From the NCBI GenBank assembly GCA_009783525.1, contig WRDG01000042.1:1-11742 (forward strand): 11,742 bases of DNA. The letters run 5' to 3'. The notes beneath the pieces were generated by a model. The model saw nothing but the letters and a program-made list of their open reading frames with translations. It did no database searches and was not told the DNA's origin. Below, in pieces: positions 1 to 6,127 of the stretch (its first letter is position 1; each line of letters begins with the position of its first letter). The translations under genes were made by a program, and so were the position numbers. The DNA is from Defluviitaleaceae bacterium. Lineage in GTDB: Bacteria; Bacillota; Clostridia; Lachnospirales; WQUN01.

Positions 1-399
1 CGGTTTTAATGCAAACTTTTTAGTCTTATGGATTATTATTTCTTCTGCGCCCGCTTGCTCGGTTATATTTTCTGAAAATGTGATTTCTTCGTTTGTAGCG
101 GCTCCCCTGCGCCAACGTTCCCTCAGCCTGCTTTTATATTTTATGATTTGCTTTTCTAATATGTCCGCCACAGAGTCGAAGCAGACGTTAATGTCCGATT
201 CGGTCACTTCGGCGCGAAGGATCCGTTTATGTAACTGCGCCGTTACTTCGACGCGGACGTTAAACTTAATTTCGGTGCAAATGATGTTTATTTCGGTTTC
301 GTTCGGCAAAAATTTTTCAAGCCTTGCCAACTTTTTTTCCGCGCGTTTTTTTACCGAGTCCCCTACTTCCATGTTCGTGCCTGTGTAAATGTATTTCAT
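1..399 (-). CDS. hpf: Ribosome hibernation promoting factor, long form (partial, C-terminus outside window)
   Basis: This cytoplasmic protein binds the small ribosomal subunit in stationary phase or stress; long forms dimerise ribosomes into inactive 100S particles. The visible 133 residues begin MKYIYTGTNMEV, matching the first strand of the HPF/RaiA/YfiA fold. They continue with a KKRAEKKLARLEKF helix, a strand region around KFNVRVEVT, the ILRAEVTESDI strand, and the basic helix LEKQIIKYKSRLRERWRR at about residues 81-98. An acidic linker (about 103-123) and HKTKKFALKP then follow. That last stretch is where the C-terminal dimerisation domain of long-form HPF normally starts, so the full gene should be near the usual 175-190 residues and runs off the left edge. 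The ATG is preceded by GGGAGG at 408-413. It lies 132 bp downstream of the sugar-importer ATPase on the same strand. I found no convincing promoter of its own. Family assignment is firm; long form is inferred from the linker and the start of the second domain. Confidence 0.93.
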   Translation of the reverse strand, partial: MKYIYTGTNMEVGDSVKKRAEKKLARLEKFLPNETEINIICTEIKFNVRVEVTAQLHKRILRAEVTESDINVCFDSVADILEKQIIKYKSRLRERWRRGAATNEEITFSENITEQAGAEEIIIHKTKKFALKP

Positions 400-457
400 C
401 TTTGCCGCCTCCCATAAAATAAATTAATAAAAAACACAGACACGACCCGGACACGCA

Positions 458-497
458 AACGGATGCATCAGCGGCAAAAATTCCGCATGCAGCCGTT
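458..497 (-). terminator. Hairpin between the ABC ATPase gene and hpf (possible terminator or leader structure)
   Basis: An imperfect inverted repeat reads AACGG / A / TGCAT / CA / GCGG, then an 8-nt loop, then CCGC / ATGCA / G / CCGTT. This gives 14 pairs with one A-G mismatch and a 2-nt bulge. It begins about 35 nt after the stop of the ATPase gene on the minus strand. The first uninterrupted U run on that strand comes only some 20 nt further on (around 429-434), so it is not a textbook intrinsic terminator. It could instead fold in the 5' leader of hpf. The pairing is seen directly; the role is inference. Confidence 0.35.
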
Positions 498-531
498 CGG
501 TGTGATCAAGCCGTGCCTGTATTAATTTTGA

Positions 532-1644
532 TCAGTTGGTAATTGTCGCTTCCGTCTCTTTGTCGAATATATGGATCTTGTTTGTGTCGATGGCAATAAT
601 TATGTGGTCGTTGGTTTTGGCAGTGCTTCTCGGATTGACACGCGCTGTGAGTTCTTTTTCCGCGGCTATAAGGTACAGGTACACTTCCGCGCCCAATAAT
701 TCGGTTACTTCGACGTCGGCTTCAATTGTATTTTCCGATGTGCTCGAAATAAACATTTCCTCGTCGTGGAGGTCTTCGGGTCTTACGCCCATGATGACTA
801 TTTTTTCGTCGTACCCTTTGTCGATAACGGCTTTTGCTTTGGCATCCGGCAATTTAATCGGAAAACTTCCCGCAATCAAATACACGCCGTTTTCGCGTTT
901 TTCGACGGTCGCTTCCATAAAGTTCATTTGCGGTGAACCTATGAAACCGGCCACGAATAGGTTGTTGGGTTTGTTGTAAAGATTGACCGGCGTGTCTACC
1001 TGTTGAATCAAGCCGTCTTTCATGACGACGATGCGGGTGCCGAGCGTCATGGCTTCTGTTTGATCGTGAGTAACATATATAAAGGTCGATTGCAATTTTT
1101 GATGCAGTTTTGTGATCTCTATGCGCATCTGCACGCGGAGCTTCGCATCGAGGTTAGACAAAGGTTCGTCCATAAGGAAAACCTGAGGTTCGCGGACTAT
1201 GGCACGGCCCATTGCTACACGCTGGCGCTGTCCGCCGGATAGGGCTTTGGGTTTACGGTCAAGCAAGTGTTCAATTTCTAATATTCTGGCGGCTTCGTGC
1301 ACACGCTTGTCGATTTCTGCTTTAGGCGTTTTGCGGAGTTTTAAACCGAACGCCATGTTGTCGTACACACTCATGTGCGGGTAAAGCGCGTAATTTTGAA
1401 AAACCATTGCGATGTCGCGGTCTTTTGGTGCTACATCGTTCATAAGGCGGTCGCCTATGTACAATTCGCCTTCGGTTATTTCTTCAAGCCCGGCAATCAT
1501 GCGGAGAGTTGTCGTCTTGCCGCAGCCGGAGGGACCTACCAAAATTAGGAATTCTTTATCGGCGATGTTGAGGTTAAAATCATTTACCGCCAATAATCCG
1601 GTCGGATACCGTTTGCTGATTTGTTTCAATCTGAGACTTGCCAT
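532..1644 (-). CDS. ugpC: Sugar ABC transporter ATP-binding protein (MsmX/UgpC/MalK family, CUT1)
   Basis: This 370-residue cytoplasmic ATPase powers CUT1-class importers of oligosaccharides or glycerol phosphate, working as a dimer on the inner face of the permeases. In order it shows Walker A GPSGCGKTT (37-45), the Q-loop NYALYPHMSV (Q83), the ABC signature LSGGQRQR (135-142), Walker B VFLMDE (155-160), the D-loop SNLDAKLR and the H-loop histidine at 193. A C-terminal TOBE/MalK-type regulatory domain runs from about 235 to 370 with GSPQMNF and GVRPED. Length is typical. The start at MASLRL is chosen because AGGAGG (1651-1656) sits just upstream; a longer in-frame start 21 codons earlier has no such site and would lie over the predicted promoter. 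No permease or solute-binding gene flanks it, which fits a shared ATPase like Bacillus MsmX serving several importers. The symbol is a family-level label; the substrate is unknown. Confidence 0.93.
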   Translation of the reverse strand: MASLRLKQISKRYPTGLLAVNDFNLNIADKEFLILVGPSGCGKTTTLRMIAGLEEITEGELYIGDRLMNDVAPKDRDIAMVFQNYALYPHMSVYDNMAFGLKLRKTPKAEIDKRVHEAARILEIEHLLDRKPKALSGGQRQRVAMGRAIVREPQVFLMDEPLSNLDAKLRVQMRIEITKLHQKLQSTFIYVTHDQTEAMTLGTRIVVMKDGLIQQVDTPVNLYNKPNNLFVAGFIGSPQMNFMEATVEKRENGVYLIAGSFPIKLPDAKAKAVIDKGYDEKIVIMGVRPEDLHDEEMFISSTSENTIEADVEVTELLGAEVYLYLIAAEKELTARVNPRSTAKTNDHIIIAIDTNKIHIFDKETEATITN

Positions 1645-1677
1645 CGTCTTCCTCCTGTGTTTTTTGTGCTTTTTAGT

Positions 1678-1707
1678 ATAATACATGACGAAAGAGGTTT
1701 TTGTCAT
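1678..1707 (-). promoter_or_regulatory. Predicted sigma-A promoter for the ABC ATPase, with an internal inverted repeat
   Basis: On the minus strand ATGACA (1702-1707) and TATTAT (1678-1683) are separated by 18 bp, 33 bp ahead of the ATPase start codon. The sequence between them contains an inverted repeat ATGAC/GTCAT (1703-1707 with 1685-1689) that could be an operator. The elements are seen in the sequence; promoter activity is inferred from consensus match and position. Confidence 0.4.
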
Positions 1708-1727
1708 TGGATATTATGCCAAATATC

Positions 1728-1745
1728 TTGTAACTATTTTGTAAC
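1728..1745. repeat. Tandem TTGTAAC direct repeat with 11-bp period upstream of the ATPase promoter
   Basis: TTGTAAC occurs at 1728-1734 and again at 1739-1745. The two copies are 11 bp apart, so they lie on the same face of the helix, and they sit 21 bp upstream of the predicted -35 element of the ATPase promoter. This spacing is typical of activator or response-regulator half sites. Two copies of a 7-mer in AT-rich DNA can also arise by chance. Confidence 0.3.
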
Positions 1746-1813
1746 ATTTGTATAAAGGGAACTTATATAAACCCGGCAGAGACGTTTTTTTGACCTTTTT
1801 TATATTTACTTTC

Positions 1814-2548
1814 CTAAGATTTTTTCGAAAACTTTTGTTTTAAAGTCAATAAAATGAATTTCGGCAAAGCAAGCATACGCTTTGCGCGTTTCGGTTGCGA
1901 AACCAGTCTGTAAAACCATTCCAATCCCATCATGCGAAAAAATTTCGGGGCGCGTTTTACATTGCCGCTCATAATATCGAGCGTGCCTCCCAAACACATT
2001 ATTATTTTAACCGGCAAACCTCTGTTTTTTTCTGCCCATATTTCCTGTTTTGGCATTGACATGCCCAATAGTAAAACATCGGGGCGAACCCGCCGCAACG
2101 TGTCCAGTAATGCAGTTTCGTTGTCGCCGTCGAAATAGCCGTGATGCGTTCCCGCTACGCGCAGGCCGGGAAATTTTTTTTGCATTTTTTTTGCCGCAAG
2201 CTCCGCAACACCGTCCGCAGCGCCCAAAAAAAAAATGGATTTGTCCGTTTTGCTTAAATAATTTAATAATATATGAGCTGCGTCGCAACCCGTCACCCGC
2301 GACTTTATTTTTTTATTTAAAATACGCGACGCAATAATAATCCCGACAGCGTCGGGCAGACATAAATCCGCGGCAAGAAGCGATTTTTTAAACGACTCGT
2401 TTTTTTGCGCAAGCATCACCGCTTCGGGGTTTGGAGTAACGACGACATTCGAACGGTCATTTGCTAAAAAATTTTCAAAAATATGCAATGTTTGCGCGTA
2501 TGTCAATTTATCAAAATAAATTCCGTTTATGTTTACCCTGTCATTCAT
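1814..2548 (-). CDS. WecG/TagA/CpsF family glycosyltransferase (GT26)
   Basis: GT26 enzymes transfer a sugar (N-acetylmannosaminuronate in WecG, N-acetylmannosamine in TagA, others in capsule or exopolysaccharide pathways) from a nucleotide donor to a lipid-linked acceptor at the inner membrane face. The 244-residue protein has the family landmarks in order: VVTPNPEAV (36-44), LPDAVGI with the conserved aspartate D66 taken as catalytic base, RVTG (84-87), IFFLGAADG (105-113), VRPDVLLLGMSMPKQEIW (154-171), and LGGTLDIMSG (187-195). The basic/aromatic tail EWFYRL...QPKRAKR that mediates membrane contact follows. Length is normal for the family. The start is set at MNDRVN, with AGGA a few bases upstream; longer in-frame starts reach into the opposite gene and lack a binding site. 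It is divergent from an LtaS-like gene, which supports a surface-polymer role such as teichoic-acid-like linkage. Donor and acceptor cannot be read from the sequence. A run of ten T lies in its coding strand (2226-2235). Confidence 0.9.
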   Translation of the reverse strand: MNDRVNINGIYFDKLTYAQTLHIFENFLANDRSNVVVTPNPEAVMLAQKNESFKKSLLAADLCLPDAVGIIIASRILNKKIKSRVTGCDAAHILLNYLSKTDKSIFFLGAADGVAELAAKKMQKKFPGLRVAGTHHGYFDGDNETALLDTLRRVRPDVLLLGMSMPKQEIWAEKNRGLPVKIIMCLGGTLDIMSGNVKRAPKFFRMMGLEWFYRLVSQPKRAKRMLALPKFILLTLKQKFSKKS

Positions 2549-2684
2549 TTTTTCCTGCACCCTTCGTTTGCCATTAACAATTTTCCGGTTTTTGCATAAG
2601 TTTTTGCCTGACCGGCAAAGATAGTATATCATGGCAAAAATAAATAAATTTTTATTCTTAGCAATAAAAATTCCGGAGGTCATT
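2549..2684. promoter_or_regulatory. Divergent control region between the GT26 and LtaS-like genes
   Basis: This 136-bp AT-rich spacer must carry both promoters. An inverted repeat TTTGCC-N5-GGCAAA sits at 2603-2619. On the plus strand a possible -35 TTGCCT (2604-2609) and -10 TATATC (2625-2630) are only 15 bp apart. On the minus strand TATACT overlaps the same -10 area but lacks a recognisable -35. Position argues for shared control; individual promoter calls are weak. Confidence 0.35.
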
Positions 2685-2687
2685 TTG
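2675..2687 (+). promoter_or_regulatory. Ribosome binding site that fixes a TTG start for the LtaS-like gene
   Basis: GGAGG at 2675-2679 is followed after 5 nt by TTG (2685-2687), in frame with the long reading frame. An in-frame ATG 18 codons upstream (2631) has no Shine-Dalgarno sequence and adds a short basic/hydrophobic tail outside the first membrane segment. The TTG is therefore preferred. Confidence 0.65.
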
Positions 2688-4487
2688 GATTATCGCTTGA
2701 CCGTACCGTTCGGATTATGTTTCGCATTGATGGCGGCCGTTTCATTAATAACAACCGTGGGCGTGTTTTTTTTACAGCCGCGCGAAAACCGAAATGTCTT
2801 TAAAGCGTGCGCCGAAACATTCGGCGCGGTTTTTATCCTTAATATGCTTCCGATTTTTATTTTGACGCTTTTTGTTTTTTTCGCTTCAGGTCACGCTTTT
2901 ACCGCTTGCTGCACAGCCGCGTTTTCCGTGCTTTTACTTGCGGCTGTAAACCGCTATATGTCCGAATTGCGGTTCGCGCCGTTTAAGCCTCTTGATATCT
3001 TGCTTTCCGCCGAATTTTTCGGCGTGGCAAAAAGCATGAAGACTTCTGTGTTCGTCATGTTCGGAAGCGCCGCGGCGCTTTTTTTTACATTAATATTTAT
3101 GGGTTTGATTTTTATAAAAAACGGACCGGTCGGTTTTTGGACGCGTATAACAGGCGCGTCCGCGGCCGCCGTTTTTTTTATTGCAATCGTAAAAACAATT
3201 TACGCGAATAAAAAAATATACGGCAGTTTGCCTGTTTACGGCGATAAATCCGACGAAAACATGCATATGCAGTCAAAAGGTTTTATTTATTATTATTTGA
3301 ATATAATAAACAAATCAAAAGTTTCCGAGCCAAATTTTTATAATGAATTTAAATCCAAAATAACGGTAAAAGAACAGGCATCTGTAAACCGGCAAGAAAA
3401 AATTTTAAAACCGAACATCATTATGGTTTTGAGCGAAGGGTTTTCGGAACTGCCGCTTAATCCGGGTCTTTTATTCGACGGTTTTACAGATCCGCTGTTC
3501 AACTATAAAAAAATAAAAAGCGAATCTATTTCCGGCCAAATAATTGTTCCCCGCGTGGGAGGCGGCACATCGGACACGGAGTTTGACATCCTGACCGGAA
3601 TTAACACCCGCGACTTCAACAATCTGCCTTTTTCGTTTCGCTTGATAAAAAAACAGTTCCCCGGCATGGCGTCGGCATTGGCAGCAAACGGTTATAAAAC
3701 GGTTTGCATGCATCCCGGTTCGGGTTGGTTTTACCGGCGCAAAACTGTTTATCCATTTATGCAGTTTAAAAATTTTATTGACATCGATGCTTATCCAAAA
3801 AAGGAATACAGCGGCGGGTATGTTTCAGAAAAAACAACAATGGACTTCTTAATCGAATCGTATCGAAATCATTTGCAAAAAAACACAGACGAAAATTATT
3901 TCGCCTTTTGCATAACAATACAAAATCACGGGCCGTACGCAGGTAAATACGGCGCTAATAAAAATTTCGGCGGTGAAATAAATTTCACAAGCGACGAAAT
4001 CGACTCGCTTTCGAATTATTTTTACGGACTTGCCGACTGCGACCGCGAACTGCTGCGGCTGACTCAATATTTGAAAAAAACGGACGAACCGTCCATTCTC
4101 GTCTATTTCGGCGACCATTTGCCGACAATGAGCCCGCAAATCTTTAAAAAGCTGCTGCCGAACGAAAAACCCGCTCCGTTTAACCGGCTCCCGTATTTTA
4201 TTTGGGCAAATGATGCCGCGCGCGGAATAATTGAAACAGCCTGCCTTCAAACGCCTCTGCCCAGGGTCATGTCCGCGCATTATCTCGGCGCGTTAATTCT
4301 TCAGTTGACAGGTATGGACGAAGCCGACGTCCTACTAAAATTTTTAAACGAGATCCGAAATAAATATCCGATTGTAACGGAAGATCAATTTACAGACGCC
4401 GCAGGAAATTTATCTGACATCGACCTTTACAGGCAAACCGATATAGCCTTGCATAAGGCGTGGGGTTACCACAGGATAAAAAAATGA
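2685..4487 (+). CDS. LTA synthase family protein (membrane phosphoglycerol transferase / sulfatase fold)
   Basis: LtaS-type enzymes take glycerol phosphate from phosphatidylglycerol and transfer it to a surface acceptor through a threonine intermediate outside the membrane. Numbering from the TTG start (600 residues), five hydrophobic segments are visible near 5-30, 46-67, 71-91, 121-144 and 155-174, as expected for the LtaS membrane part. The extracellular alkaline-phosphatase-superfamily domain begins at KPNIIMVLSE (about 242). The expected metal and catalytic residues are all present: E251 in VLSE, nucleophile T295 in GGGTSDTEF, H415 in QNHGPY, and D477/H478 in YFGDHLP. These correspond to S. 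aureus LtaS E255, T300, H416, D475 and H476. It should therefore be catalytically competent. Its stop is followed 11 nt later by the ROK-SIS start. It may polymerise or decorate a glycopolymer with phosphoglycerol (or another phospho-alcohol such as phosphoethanolamine); LTA itself is not proven. Confidence 0.88.
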   Translation: MDYRLTVPFGLCFALMAAVSLITTVGVFFLQPRENRNVFKACAETFGAVFILNMLPIFILTLFVFFASGHAFTACCTAAFSVLLLAAVNRYMSELRFAPFKPLDILLSAEFFGVAKSMKTSVFVMFGSAAALFFTLIFMGLIFIKNGPVGFWTRITGASAAAVFFIAIVKTIYANKKIYGSLPVYGDKSDENMHMQSKGFIYYYLNIINKSKVSEPNFYNEFKSKITVKEQASVNRQEKILKPNIIMVLSEGFSELPLNPGLLFDGFTDPLFNYKKIKSESISGQIIVPRVGGGTSDTEFDILTGINTRDFNNLPFSFRLIKKQFPGMASALAANGYKTVCMHPGSGWFYRRKTVYPFMQFKNFIDIDAYPKKEYSGGYVSEKTTMDFLIESYRNHLQKNTDENYFAFCITIQNHGPYAGKYGANKNFGGEINFTSDEIDSLSNYFYGLADCDRELLRLTQYLKKTDEPSILVYFGDHLPTMSPQIFKKLLPNEKPAPFNRLPYFIWANDAARGIIETACLQTPLPRVMSAHYLGALILQLTGMDEADVLLKFLNEIRNKYPIVTEDQFTDAAGNLSDIDLYRQTDIALHKAWGYHRIKK

Positions 4488-4498
4488 GGAGGCAATAA

Positions 4499-6127
4499 AT
4501 GCATATATTGGGTTTTGACATCGGCGGCACGAAAACGGCCGCCGTTTTGGCGGAAATAAACGACGGCATAAAAATTGTCGGCAAAAAGCAAATCCAAACC
4601 GAAACCGCTTTCGGATTAGAAAATTCGTTAGAGCGGATAAAAAAAATCGGCCACGGTTTGCTTGACGAAAACAACGTGAAAATTGCGGCGGTAGGAGTGA
4701 GCTGCGGCGGGCCGCTTGACAGCGTGAAAGGTTTGATACTTTCGCCGCCTAACCTGCCCGGCTGGGACAACGTTCCAATTTGCGAAATTTTTTCAGGCGA
4801 ATTCGGCGCGGACTGTTTCTTGCAGAACGACGCTAACGCATGCGCGTTGGCGGAATGGAAATTCGGCGCGGGCAAAGGCGCGGACGACGTCGTTTTTTTA
4901 ACGATGGGCACCGGATTCGGAGCCGGCGTTATTTCGGGAGGAAAGCTGCTGACCGGACCCAACGACCTTTTCGGTGAAATAGGCCACCTGCGGCTCGCGA
5001 AGGACGGGCCGGTCGGCTTCGGCAAGGCGGGATCGATCGAGGGCTTTTGCAGCGGAGGCGGCATAGCCCGGAGCATGGCGGCTTATACGCGCGCAAAAGA
5101 AGCGATCGGTATAAAAACTGCATGGCTCAAAGACGGCTTGCAAGAAAGCGACTGGGACGTTTTGCACCTTTCAAAATACGCCGCGGACGGCGACGCCGAT
5201 GCAATAAAAATTTTCGAAGCCGCAGGAGAAAAACTGGGCGAAGCGGTCAGCATGGTAATCGACGCTTTTAACCCGCACCTCGTTGTAATAGGCAGCATAT
5301 TCGTGCGCTGTGAAAAATTTTTACGCCCCGCCATGGAAAAGACTCTCGCAAGCGAAACGATTCCGCTTTCGCTTGCGGCCTGCAAAGTCGTGCCGGCCGC
5401 CTGCGGTGAATCCTTGGGCGACTACGCCGCCGTAACGGTCGCCGCCGAAGCGTTGGGCGCGGATTGCTCAAACAAATCGGCAGAAGCGTTTGAACATGTT
5501 TTGCCTGTTTACGAAAGCCTGTTTTCGCGTTATCCCGCGCTTGCAACGATTCGGCAGCCGCTGGCGGACGCATTTAAAGTTTTATACGGATGCTATTCGA
5601 GCGGCGGAAAGCTTTTGATTTGCGGCAACGGCGGAAGCGCCGCGGACTCGACCCACATCGTAGGCGAACTGATGAAAGGTTTCTTAAAAAAACGAAATTT
5701 ATCGGACAAAGTAAAAAACGACATCGACATCGCATTTGACGGACGCATCGAAAACGCTTCGCATTATTTTCAACGGTCACTCCCCGCAATAGATTTGACA
5801 GGCGCGGTTTCTCTTTCCACTGCTTTTTTAAATGACGTTCACCCTGAAATGGTTTTCGCTCAGCAAACATTCGGCTACGGCAAACCGGGCGATGTCCTAC
5901 TCTGCATAAGCACTTCGGGGAACGCAAAAAACGCCGTCAACGCAGCGCTGACGGCGAAAGCACTAAAATTAAAAACGATCGCGCTAACCGGAGGCAACGG
6001 CGGCGAGCTCGGAAAAATATGCGGCGTTTCAATCAGGGTGCCGGGAAAAAACACACCCGAAATCCAAGAATACCATCTGCCTGTTTACCACACATTATGC
6101 GCGATGCTGGAAGAAGCCTTTTTTTAG
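4499..6127 (+). CDS. Bifunctional ROK sugar kinase / GmhA-type SIS phosphosugar isomerase fusion
   Basis: This 542-residue cytoplasmic protein has two catalytic domains. Residues 1 to about 320 are a ROK kinase: phosphate loop FDIGGTKT (6-13), catalytic aspartate D111 in QNDANA, second ATP motif MGTGFGAG (136-143), and GEIGH with H163. The usual ROK zinc cysteines (CxCGxxGC) are replaced by V172, F174 and S179 in VGFGKAGSIE. Residues about 335-542 are an SIS domain like sedoheptulose-7-phosphate isomerase GmhA: CGNGGSAADSTH with H386 and E390, LSTAFLNDV, ISTSGN (470-475), and a C-terminal IQEYH...H motif (523-531). GAGGAGG between the upstream stop and the ATG, at 11 nt spacing, indicates cotranslation with the LtaS-like gene. 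One polypeptide could isomerise and phosphorylate a sugar for heptose-type nucleotide sugar synthesis, but the kinase substrate is not evident and a hexose or N-acylhexosamine kinase is possible. Its stop overlaps that of the convergent glycosidase by 4 bp. Confidence 0.88.
   Translation: MHILGFDIGGTKTAAVLAEINDGIKIVGKKQIQTETAFGLENSLERIKKIGHGLLDENNVKIAAVGVSCGGPLDSVKGLILSPPNLPGWDNVPICEIFSGEFGADCFLQNDANACALAEWKFGAGKGADDVVFLTMGTGFGAGVISGGKLLTGPNDLFGEIGHLRLAKDGPVGFGKAGSIEGFCSGGGIARSMAAYTRAKEAIGIKTAWLKDGLQESDWDVLHLSKYAADGDADAIKIFEAAGEKLGEAVSMVIDAFNPHLVVIGSIFVRCEKFLRPAMEKTLASETIPLSLAACKVVPAACGESLGDYAAVTVAAEALGADCSNKSAEAFEHVLPVYESLFSRYPALATIRQPLADAFKVLYGCYSSGGKLLICGNGGSAADSTHIVGELMKGFLKKRNLSDKVKNDIDIAFDGRIENASHYFQRSLPAIDLTGAVSLSTAFLNDVHPEMVFAQQTFGYGKPGDVLLCISTSGNAKNAVNAALTAKALKLKTIALTGGNGGELGKICGVSIRVPGKNTPEIQEYHLPVYHTLCAMLEEAFF

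Noticed and set aside
80..388. Open reading frame on the plus strand opposite hpf
   Set aside because: Product has no family features and lies fully antisense to a well-conserved hpf frame that has its own ribosome binding site.
1750..1813. T-rich stretch after the GT26 stop as an intrinsic terminator
   Set aside because: No stable GC-rich stem precedes a U run on the minus strand; only the short TTATATAA palindrome is present.
2549..2683. 45-residue N-terminal extension of the GT26 protein
   Set aside because: GT26 proteins normally begin close to the sequence at MNDRVN; the extension is basic, unlike the family, and would overlap the divergent gene.
2631..2684. ATG at 2631 as the start of the LtaS-like protein
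   Set aside because: No Shine-Dalgarno, and it lies next to the likely promoter; TTG at 2685 has GGAGG at 5-nt spacing.
3849..4280. 143-codon minus-strand frame inside the LtaS-like gene
   Set aside because: Covers the region encoding the NHGPY and GDH active-site motifs of the plus-strand protein; its own translation shows nothing.
4390..5076. 228-codon minus-strand frame opposite the LtaS-like/ROK-SIS junction
   Set aside because: Proline/serine-rich, low-complexity translation typical of an antisense shadow; both plus-strand genes here carry intact catalytic motifs.
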